Below are positions 5,767-11,332 of a stretch of DNA of 11,332 nt, one piece after another. Source of the DNA: Clostridiales bacterium (lineage in GTDB: Bacteria > Bacillota > Clostridia > Christensenellales > CAG-917); assembly GCA_014799525.1 (NCBI GenBank), contig JAAVHW010000015.1:1-11332 (forward strand). Direction: 5' to 3'. The translations under genes and the position numbers were made by a program. The notes under the pieces are model-generated. The model had not been told where the DNA came from, searched no databases, and saw only the letters and a program-made list of their open reading frames with translations. Every line of letters starts with the position of its first letter. Within the stretch, counting starts at the first letter, position 1.

Positions 5767-6564
5767 TATATTGTCGTTATCGCTTGACAGATTGTCATTT
5801 TCACTTAACACGTTGCCATTGTCGCTTACAACATTATTATCGTTGTTTAATTCATAATTGTCATCGCAGTTGTTCAATGCATAACTGTTGTCATCTGACT
5901 CGTCGCTATCCGCTTCGGGAGTGCGAGCGTATTCCTCCGTTTGGGTTACGCTAAGGCGACCGAGGGTGTACTTGTGTACGAGCGGCACAACCTTGTAGGC
6001 GATAAGCGAGGCGACTACGCACCACATACAGTCAGTGGGCAAAAATACCGCTGCGCCCGTGAGCCAAGCCTTTGACATATCGATGGCACTGCCCATATAG
6101 TAGTTGAGCATAAGGTACATATAAAACACGCCGAAGGTGTAGAGTATTGCAAGCACGGTGAGTGCGCCGAGCAAAAGTCTCCATAGCTTTGGACGGGCGG
6201 TGTTGTGTACGCCCCTTGCCACTATCGCGCCTACGGGAACAGCAACAATGTAGCCGAGCAGATAGCCAAACGTAGGTTGAAGTACGTACGTAAAGCCTCC
6301 GCCTGCGGTGAATATGGGTATGCCGATAAGCCCCATGATGAGGTATATTGCGATTGTTGCCACGCCGTCCTTTGCGCCGAGTATAAGTGCGCATAGCACG
6401 CACATAGCGCATTGCATAGATACGGGAACTATGCCGATTGGGAACTTGATAAACGCACCGACCGCAATCAGTGCGACGAATATCGCAATGAGCACGAGTC
6501 TTAGCGTGCGGCTTTTTCTCTTTTGAAGTTTTATGTTTTTATCTAACGTGCTTTTGTTTATCAT
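5743..6564 (-). CDS. bioY: BioY biotin transporter (ECF S component) with a repetitive acidic tail
   Basis: 273 residues from the ATG at 6564, chosen because it overlaps the birA stop codon as ATGA; the longer in-frame frame (to 6636) lies within birA. Residues 20-200 are the BioY membrane core: FPIGIVPVSMQ (41-51) matches the conserved P-V-x-x-Q loop, and the Gly/Thr-rich stretch GGGFTYVLQPTFGYLLGY (88-105) is the biotin-binding signature. It should bind biotin in the membrane and import it, alone or with the shared EcfAAT module, which is not in this window. In the last membrane segment, FLPTDCMW (174-181) keeps the Asp but has Trp where BioY usually has Lys in its G-D-x-x-K motif. Residues 208-273 form a soluble Asn/Asp/Ser tail not usual for BioY, ending in four 7-residue repeats. 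It is cotranscribed with birA. Confidence 0.9.
   Translation of the reverse strand: MINKSTLDKNIKLQKRKSRTLRLVLIAIFVALIAVGAFIKFPIGIVPVSMQCAMCVLCALILGAKDGVATIAIYLIMGLIGIPIFTAGGGFTYVLQPTFGYLLGYIVAVPVGAIVARGVHNTARPKLWRLLLGALTVLAILYTFGVFYMYLMLNYYMGSAIDMSKAWLTGAAVFLPTDCMWCVVASLIAYKVVPLVHKYTLGRLSVTQTEEYARTPEADSDESDDNSYALNNCDDNYELNNDNNVVSDNGNVLSENDNLSSDNDNISSGGIVG
5752..5835 (-). repeat. Four tandem 21-base units coding the BioY tail
   Basis: In codon frame the units read N-V-V-S-D-N-G, N-V-L-S-E-N-D, N-L-S-S-D-N-D and N-I-S-S-G-G-I: a 7-residue period of N-[VLI]-x-S-[DE]-N-[DG]. Units differ at many third positions, so the repeat is not brand new. The unit count could vary between strains by slippage. 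Confidence 0.7.
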
Positions 6565-7517
6565 ATCTTTAAGCTCACTTCTCCAGTGGATAGAGATTGG
6601 ATTGTGCCATCTTGGTATTTTACAATTAGGTGACAATTATCGTCTATATCGAGCACAGTTGCAGGATATTCGCAATCGGCTTTTACTACTAAAACATTTC
6701 TTCCTATAAGGAATGAACGCGCCTTATATTCTGCGGCGATACCGTCCTTGTCGAAATTCCTGTACCTTGAGAAGTAGGCGTTTATCACCTCTGCGGCGAC
6801 TTTATTGCGCGCGTCCGCTACGCCGTCGCAGGCGGCGGATGCCACGTCCTTTATGCTCTTATCGAAGCCGCCCTTGGGAGTAGTGGCGTTTACGCCGATA
6901 CCCACGACAGCGTATTCCACGCCGCCCGTTTCCAAATCAGCAACGGCTTCGGTGAGTATTCCGCAGCACTTCTTGCCGTCCGTAAACACGTCGTTCACCC
7001 ACTTTATTTGAGCAGGTCTGCCGCCAGCATTCTCTATGCCCTCGGCAACCGCTACAGCCGCGAGTACGGTGAGCATAGGCACCTTGTGCGCTTCGGGGCG
7101 GAGAATCAAAGTCATATACACGCCCGAACCCGACGGCGATGAAAACTTCCTTCCAAGCCTGCCTTTGCCGCCAGTCTGCGTATGCGCAAACACAACTGTT
7201 CCCTCGGCGCAACCGTCAGCCGCAAGCCGCTTTGCCACGTTGTTGGTGGAGTCCACGCTCTTGAATATGCGCATAGAAATTCCGTCCACCTTCAAATACT
7301 TTTCAATGCCTTGCTCAGAGAGGGTGTTTGCGTTGGTAGGCAGCATATATCCGCTACCGCTCGTTGAGCAAATGTCCGTACCGTCCGCTTTAAGCGCGGC
7401 AATACCTTTCCAAACCGCAGTACGGCTCACGCCAAGCGACGAGGCAAGCTCCTCGCCAGAAACGTACCGTCCGCGATTGTCCTCCAAAACCTTCAAAACA
7501 GCTTCCTTAGTGTTCAT
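6561..7517 (-). CDS. birA: Bifunctional biotin-protein ligase and biotin operon repressor
   Basis: 318 residues. Residues 1-60 are a winged helix-turn-helix (HTH_11 type; ELASSLGVSRTAVWKGIAAL is the core). The ligase domain follows: SVDSTN (87-92), the biotinyl-AMP loop GGKGRLGRKF (116-125, like the family GRGRxGR), KWVNDVF (172-178, the K-W-P-N-D motif with Val for Pro) and GIGVN (206-210). Residues 268-318 form the small SH3-like C-terminal domain. It activates biotin with ATP and attaches it to carboxylase subunits; with biotinyl-AMP bound it dimerises and represses biotin genes. The start is supported by AGGAGA (7522-7527). A biotin operator overlaps its own promoter, so autorepression is very likely. 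bioY follows with an ATGA overlap, which makes this an importer/sensor unit. Confidence 0.95.
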   Translation of the reverse strand: MNTKEAVLKVLEDNRGRYVSGEELASSLGVSRTAVWKGIAALKADGTDICSTSGSGYMLPTNANTLSEQGIEKYLKVDGISMRIFKSVDSTNNVAKRLAADGCAEGTVVFAHTQTGGKGRLGRKFSSPSGSGVYMTLILRPEAHKVPMLTVLAAVAVAEGIENAGGRPAQIKWVNDVFTDGKKCCGILTEAVADLETGGVEYAVVGIGVNATTPKGGFDKSIKDVASAACDGVADARNKVAAEVINAYFSRYRNFDKDGIAAEYKARSFLIGRNVLVVKADCEYPATVLDIDDNCHLIVKYQDGTIQSLSTGEVSLKI

Positions 7518-7538
7518 AGCTTCTCCTAAATCGAGAAG

Positions 7539-7567
7539 ATTATATTAAAATAAAAATGCATTGTCAA
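7539..7567 (-). promoter_or_regulatory. Consensus promoter of birA-bioY
   Basis: On the minus strand TTGACA (7562-7567), a 17-base spacer and TATAAT (7539-7544) give a perfect sigma-A consensus, 22 bases upstream of the birA ATG at 7517. AGGAGA at 7522-7527 follows. A promoter this strong makes sense because the operator on its -35 provides repression. Confidence 0.85.
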
Positions 7568-7594
7568 CCAAATTATAAAAACGGGTTGACAATG
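7559..7594. promoter_or_regulatory. Biotin operator (BirA binding site)
   Basis: TTGTCAACC (7561-7569), a 14-base spacer and GGTTGACAA (7584-7592) form a perfect inverted repeat that extends to 11 bases per arm (7559-7569 and 7584-7594). The arm sequence and the spacer of about 14-16 bases match the biotin operator known for bifunctional BirA proteins. One arm covers the birA -35 box, so bound BirA should block RNA polymerase. Confidence 0.88.
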
Positions 7595-7646
7595 GCAAAG
7601 TGTTGAGTTTGTAATTAGCAATGCATTTTGATTTATATTTCAAAAG

Positions 7647-9371
7647 CTAAATCACGGTAACACTCTTTGCAAGGTTGCGTGGCTTGTCGGGATTGAGTCC
7701 GAGGCAGAGCGAAGAAGTAAGCGCAAGGTTTTGAAGCGGAATTATTGAAATTAGCGGATATAGCAGTTTATCTGTCAAATTTGGCAGATTAAACGCCTTG
7801 TTTGCACCTATATCGCCAATTGAGGATAGTGCCACAGTGTATGCTCCGCGCGAGCGAAGCTCGTTTACGGTGGCTTCAAGGCGGTGCTTATCCGTGCTCT
7901 CGGTTGCCACTATGACAACCGTACTTCTGCCGTCTATCAGTGCTATAGTTCCGTGTTTCAGCTCACCGGCGGAGTAGGCGTCCGTCATTTTGTAGGTTAT
8001 TTCCTTAAACTTCAATGCTGCTTCCTGCGCAGTTATGCTGTCCAAGCCCTTGCCAACAAAAAACAGATTTGCAAGCTTTATGCGCTCCTCGTATAAGTCG
8101 CAGTCAGTCACTATACTGATTGCGGATATAAGTTCGTTTACATCGCGGTCGGATACAAATTCACCGCTTATGCGCTTTGCAAGCAGGTACAGTGCGAGCA
8201 GTTGGCAGTTGTAGGATTTTGTTGCGGCTACGGCAACCTCCGCGCCTGCATCGAGTAATAGCGTTCGGTTCGCTTCGTACGTAATAGTGCTATGCGCTAC
8301 GTTGGTTATGGCAAGGGTAAATGCGCCGCGTGTTTTGCAAATATCGAGTGCGTTTAGGGTATCGGCGGTTTCGCCGCTTTGGGTTATAAGTATGACGGCG
8401 CACTTGTCGTCAAGAAAGCGGAGTCTGTCAAACTCGCTTGCAACGATGCTGTCGCAGGGAATGCCGAGAGCCTCTTCCAACACCTCTTTGCCGTACAGAC
8501 ATGCGTGATACGCCGTGCCGCAGCCTGTGAGGTATACGCGCTTTGCAGAGCGCAGCGAGGTCAAAAGCTCGTCGTCAATGGTGTCGGATACGCTGTGCAG
8601 GGTGCGCATAAGTGCGGAGGGGATTTCGTCTATTTCTGAGCGCATATGGCAGGTGCAGGGCTTGGGTGCAGTGCGGCGAATTTTTACAGGTTCTTTTTGT
8701 ATGCGCTTGCCGTTTTTGTAATATGCGACTTCGCCGCCGCGGAGTACTGCACACTCGTCATCTTGGAGTATGACTGATTTGAGGGTGTATTTGGATATCG
8801 CAAGCGTATCGCTCGCGACAAAGCTTTCGCCCTCGTTTACGCCGACTGCTACGGAAGCGTGCTTGCGGCGCACGTAAATTGCGTCGTCGCCCTCGCGTAT
8901 CGCGATAAAGGTTGCCGCGCCCTTGAGCATACGCCCAACCTTATCAACCGCCCCGAGCATATCGTCACCGTCCTGCAATGCGAGAAGGTGAGCGATGATT
9001 TCGCTGTCCGTATCGGATACGAAGTTTATTCCCTTTGCAAGTAGCTCGCGGCGAAGCTCATCGCAGTTTTCTATCACGCCGTTATGTACAACCGCAATGC
9101 GCTTGTCAAAGGATAGGTGAGGGTGCGCGTTTACGGCATTGGGTACGCCGTGGGTTGCCCAGCGCGTATGACCTATGGCGGTGTGCGCACATATATCGGG
9201 GAGCATATCCTCAAGCAGAGCTACGTTGCCTGCCGTCTTGTATACTGAAATACTCTCGCCGCCAAACGCCACGCCTGCGCTGTCGTAGCCGCGATATTCC
9301 AACGTCTTTAATCCGTCAATAACTATATTCTTAGCATTCTGAAAGCCCGAGTAGCCAACAATTCCGCACAT
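7647..9371 (-). CDS. glmS: Glutamine--fructose-6-phosphate aminotransferase (isomerising)
   Basis: 574 residues from the ATG at 9371, so that Cys2 becomes the N-terminal nucleophile after Met removal (MCGIVGY); GGAGGG at 9375-9380 supports this over the in-frame ATG at 9389. The glutaminase domain (1-220) shows GHTRWATHG (67-75), NAHPH (81-85) and HNGVIEN (96-102). Two SIS sugar-isomerase domains follow: LTGCGTAYHA (281-290) with QSGETADTL (331-339), and FVGKGLDS (438-445) with AYSAGELKHG (465-474). The end, DKPRNLAKSVTVI, is the family C-terminus. It makes glucosamine-6-phosphate from fructose-6-phosphate and glutamine, the first step to UDP-GlcNAc for peptidoglycan. It is about 35 residues shorter than the E. 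coli enzyme, with all key motifs intact. No glmS ribozyme was recognised upstream. It lies 129 bases upstream of birA on the same strand, with no clear terminator between. Confidence 0.96.
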   Translation of the reverse strand: MCGIVGYSGFQNAKNIVIDGLKTLEYRGYDSAGVAFGGESISVYKTAGNVALLEDMLPDICAHTAIGHTRWATHGVPNAVNAHPHLSFDKRIAVVHNGVIENCDELRRELLAKGINFVSDTDSEIIAHLLALQDGDDMLGAVDKVGRMLKGAATFIAIREGDDAIYVRRKHASVAVGVNEGESFVASDTLAISKYTLKSVILQDDECAVLRGGEVAYYKNGKRIQKEPVKIRRTAPKPCTCHMRSEIDEIPSALMRTLHSVSDTIDDELLTSLRSAKRVYLTGCGTAYHACLYGKEVLEEALGIPCDSIVASEFDRLRFLDDKCAVILITQSGETADTLNALDICKTRGAFTLAITNVAHSTITYEANRTLLLDAGAEVAVAATKSYNCQLLALYLLAKRISGEFVSDRDVNELISAISIVTDCDLYEERIKLANLFFVGKGLDSITAQEAALKFKEITYKMTDAYSAGELKHGTIALIDGRSTVVIVATESTDKHRLEATVNELRSRGAYTVALSSIGDIGANKAFNLPNLTDKLLYPLISIIPLQNLALTSSLCLGLNPDKPRNLAKSVTVI

Positions 9372-9556
9372 AAGCCCTCCGTACTTCAATATATGATTGA
9401 AAGGAATAATGTGCGGACTCGTGGCGAAAAAGCGGAGAAATTTGTTGAATTTATTGCGATGATAGAAGTATCTTGGATGATACTGTTGTTTATTTGATGA
9501 TAGCGGCTATTTATTTTATGATTATAGTATTATATAAATAAATACATATATATACG

Positions 9557-9580
9557 TTCAACACCTTGAAAAGTGTTGAA
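9557..9580. repeat. Inverted repeat TTCAACAC-N8-GTGTTGAA
   Basis: Perfect 8-base arms around CTTGAAAA. The overlapping motif CGTTCAAC (9555-9562) recurs inverted as GTTGAACG (9724-9731), just before the symporter ribosome site. It may be the binding site of an unseen regulator of one or both divergent genes. Confidence 0.4.
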
Positions 9581-9589
9581 AATATGCAG

Positions 9590-9610
9590 AAATTGGAAAA
9601 ATTCCAATTT
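9590..9610 (+). repeat. AT-rich stem-loop followed by T residues
   Basis: AAATTGGAA and TTCCAATTT flank a loop of AAA, and TTTT follows on the plus strand. The shape resembles an intrinsic terminator, but the stem has only two G-C pairs and no plus-strand gene lies upstream. It is more likely a regulatory dyad, or a consequence of the base composition. Confidence 0.3.
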
Positions 9611-9657
9611 TTTATAAAAAATTTTAAATTTTTTCATACAATATATCAAATAAGGGC

Positions 9658-9703
9658 TTGATTTATTGGTATATTTGTTGATAATATATACTTATATTAT
9701 TAT
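9658..9703 (+). promoter_or_regulatory. Candidate promoter of the sugar symporter
   Basis: Two overlapping sigma-A-like options: TTGATT (9658-9663) with TAATAT (9682-9687), 18-base spacer; or TTGTTG (9675-9680) with TATTAT (9698-9703), 17-base spacer. The leader to the ATG at 9750 would contain GTTCA-N15-TGAAC (9706-9710, 9726-9730). The AT-richness makes the choice uncertain. Confidence 0.35.
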
Positions 9704-9749
9704 GTGTTCAGTCTTAATAAGGGGTTGAACGGAATTTTGAGGGAGATTT

Positions 9750-11332
9750 ATGAGTGAAAATCAGAACACTGCTGTAACCGAAACGCAGCAGAAGTCAATT
9801 TTGCACAAGCTGTTTGGCTCTACGCCCGGCGATGGCGAATTGCAGCCCAAAGAGGGTATTAGCTATTCTCTTTGCGGATTTGGTCAAAACTTAGTTTGTA
9901 CCGTTATCGGTTCCTATCTTACCGTCTTTATGACGGACGCAATCGGCTTCTCCGCACTTGCGGTCGCGCTGCTCATGCTGTTTGCACGTTTGTTCGACGC
10001 ATTCAATGACCCGATTATGGGTTCAATCGTTGACAGAACGCGTACCAAGTGGGGTAAGTGCCGCCCGTACATGAAGTGGATGGCTTTCCCGATTGCGGCG
10101 ATGACAGTCATATGCTTCCTGCCCTGGTTCCCAGCGACCAACGGCGGTTTTGCGGCGATTTCAGTTCTCTACATAGTTTGGGGTGTTCTCTACACGGTTG
10201 CTGACGTTCCGTATTGGGGACTTTCAACTGCAATGTCAAACGACACCTTCCGCAGAGGCAACCTGCTTACAATCGCCCGTCTTTTCTGTACGGCTGGTGC
10301 AGGTATCGTCACAGTTCTCACTCCTATCATCACGGACGCGGTTACATCTGGCGATAACGCAATCGTCAATGCAATTCAGTCATTGATGAATGCTTTGAAT
10401 GGCGGCGACGAGGTTGTTGCAGGAAATACGGCATTCTTCGATATGTTTAGGAACCTCAATATAGAGCAGCTTCAAGAGCGCATTGCGGTTTTGGCTGCGA
10501 CTATGTCGGCGGAGGAATATGGCGAACTCAGCAAGGCATTTACGGAAATCAATATGAATCTTGGCAACATAGGACAGAGTGGTTCTGAGCTGTTGGTGTT
10601 GAGAGATGCGGCAAAGGCAAGCATGATGCACGACCTCAGATTGACGTATTTCATCGTTGCGATTGTGTGCTGTGTAATTGCACTTCCGTTGTTCTTCCTT
10701 GGATATAAGAATACGATTGAGCGTAACCAGTCTTTGGATGCGCCTCCGTCACTTAAACACAACCTCAAGCTTTTGTTTAAGAATAAGCCCCTTATGCTCA
10801 TAGTTCTTTCGGGTATCGGCGGTGCGGCAAGAATGCTGTTCACCTACACGGGCGGTTTGTATTTCGCAAAATACATCATGCAAAAAGAGGCAATGTATTC
10901 GCTCTTTACAATGGCTATTGTGCCGGGTGGCTTGATTGCTTCCTTGCTCGTTCCGTACTTCACAAAGAAATTCGGCAAAAAGAATACGTACATCTGGTCG
11001 CACATCGTAGGCGGCGTGGCAATGCTTATCGCGTTCCTCGTAGGTATCATTTTTGACCACGGCAACTATTCGAGCATTGCAACAACTGTCGTACTTATAC
11101 TTGCACTCGTTATTGCGGGTATTCCGTCGGGCTTTGGTAACATACTTACCTACGCTATGATTGGCGACACCGTTGAGTATCTCGAGCTCAAAACTGGCGA
11201 GCGTGCAGAGGGTATCTGCTTTGCAATGCAGACTCTTATGAATAAGATTAGTATGGCTGTCGGCGCATTCGTCGGTGTTCTTGCTTACTACATGGCGGGC
11301 GTTGAAGCGGGTAACGCAAGTGCCGTTACGGC
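9750..11332 (+). CDS. GPH-family (MelB-like) sugar:cation symporter, 3' end beyond the window (partial)
   Basis: 527 codons are open to the right edge, with no stop. GAGGGAG (9739-9745) supports the ATG at 9750. The family signature FDAFNDPIMGSIVDRT (82-97) followed by GKCRPYMKW (102-110) is the Asp-containing cation and sugar site and cytoplasmic loop of glycoside-pentoside-hexuronide symporters. DVPYWGL (152-158) and, in the second half, the ...MIGDTVEYLELKTGERAEG stretch (470-488) also fit. It should import a glycoside or sugar with a cation; the substrate cannot be read. Odd: about 95 residues (roughly 199-296) between the predicted fifth and sixth membrane helices, where relatives have a short loop. 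This insertion is helical and rich in Glu, Asn and Met, and should face outside. Being divergent from glmS hints at sugar metabolism but is weak evidence. Confidence 0.9.
   Translation, partial: MSENQNTAVTETQQKSILHKLFGSTPGDGELQPKEGISYSLCGFGQNLVCTVIGSYLTVFMTDAIGFSALAVALLMLFARLFDAFNDPIMGSIVDRTRTKWGKCRPYMKWMAFPIAAMTVICFLPWFPATNGGFAAISVLYIVWGVLYTVADVPYWGLSTAMSNDTFRRGNLLTIARLFCTAGAGIVTVLTPIITDAVTSGDNAIVNAIQSLMNALNGGDEVVAGNTAFFDMFRNLNIEQLQERIAVLAATMSAEEYGELSKAFTEINMNLGNIGQSGSELLVLRDAAKASMMHDLRLTYFIVAIVCCVIALPLFFLGYKNTIERNQSLDAPPSLKHNLKLLFKNKPLMLIVLSGIGGAARMLFTYTGGLYFAKYIMQKEAMYSLFTMAIVPGGLIASLLVPYFTKKFGKKNTYIWSHIVGGVAMLIAFLVGIIFDHGNYSSIATTVVLILALVIAGIPSGFGNILTYAMIGDTVEYLELKTGERAEGICFAMQTLMNKISMAVGAFVGVLAYYMAGVEAGNASAVT

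Larger units (their letters stand above)
9372..9749. other. AT-rich divergent region between glmS and the sugar symporter
   Basis: 378 bases without a gene. Near glmS it has three GATGATA copies (9458-9464, 9476-9482, 9496-9502). From about 9505 to 9720 it is almost all A and T. It includes TTCAACAC/GTGTTGAA (9557-9564, 9573-9580), a 9-bp AT stem AAATTGGAA/TTCCAATTT (9590-9598, 9602-9610) followed by T residues, and an A-run/T-run dyad at about 9615-9635. Minus-strand TATAAT sequences near 9525-9537 could serve glmS, but no well-spaced -35 was found. The conserved AGCGCC core of the glmS ribozyme is not seen. Confidence 0.6.

Noticed and set aside
6565..6636. Longer BioY N-terminus of 24 residues
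   Set aside because: It would lie wholly inside birA and has no membrane or family features; the ATGA overlap at 6561-6564 is the natural coupled start.
7036..7548. 170-codon open frame on the plus strand
   Set aside because: It is antisense to birA, which has complete family motifs, a promoter and a ribosome site. The frame has no family resemblance and is a shadow.
7595..7646. Intrinsic terminator after glmS
   Set aside because: No GC-rich stem with a U-run between the glmS stop and the birA promoter; some readthrough into birA-bioY is possible.
9372..9540. glmS ribozyme in the glmS leader
   Set aside because: Expected upstream of glmS in many Firmicutes, but the conserved AGCGCC-type core and catalytic stem were not found on the minus strand, and the region is mostly A and T.
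9590..9635. Terminator or unwinding element in the AT-rich dyads
   Set aside because: The stems contain almost only A-T pairs, no plus-strand gene ends upstream, and such dyads arise easily in DNA of this composition.

Overview
The window looks like chromosomal DNA of a Gram-positive, probably spore-forming member of the Clostridia or a related uncultured Firmicutes lineage. This is inferred from gene content: a CwlD-type cortex amidase, a membrane-anchored XRE regulator, a PRC-barrel protein of the YlmC type, a lipoprotein M1 peptidase, and a BirA/BioY biotin pair controlled by a biotin operator. Shine-Dalgarno sites are strong (GGAGG type) and promoters are sigma-A-like. I cannot assign genus or species.

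Left part (1-2347): two minus-strand genes overlapping by 26 bases, an XRE regulator with two membrane segments and then a secreted protein of unknown family that runs off the left edge. This part is clearly more AT-rich than what follows and looks like accessory DNA. The 252-base gap to the right holds the regulator's likely promoter and several inverted repeats.

Middle left (2348-4761): two minus-strand genes 20 bases apart, a tandem PRC-barrel protein and then an M1-family zinc aminopeptidase lipoprotein. A 285-base divergent gap (4762-5046) separates them from a plus-strand N-acetylmuramoyl-L-alanine amidase (CwlD-like). That gap contains the most striking element here: a 91-base near-continuous inverted repeat (4928-5018) whose arms consist largely of DnaA-box-like 9-mers (TTGTCCACA, TTATCCACA). 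Its non-Watson-Crick positions mostly become G-U pairs when read as plus-strand RNA.

Middle right (5743-7594): birA and bioY form a minus-strand pair with an ATGA overlap, behind a consensus TTGACA-N17-TATAAT promoter overlapped by a perfect biotin operator. BirA therefore probably represses its own operon and links biotin status to biotin import. BioY carries an unusual Asn/Asp/Ser tail built from 21-base tandem repeats, and its 3' end overlaps the convergent amidase gene by 24 bases.

Right part (7647-11332): glmS (glucosamine-6-phosphate synthase, minus strand) is divergent from a plus-strand GPH-family sugar:cation symporter that runs off the right edge. The 378-base region between them is very AT-rich and contains dyads but no recognisable glmS ribozyme. 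The symporter has a helical insertion of about 95 residues between two membrane segments. No tRNA, rRNA, CRISPR array, insertion sequence or transposase was seen.
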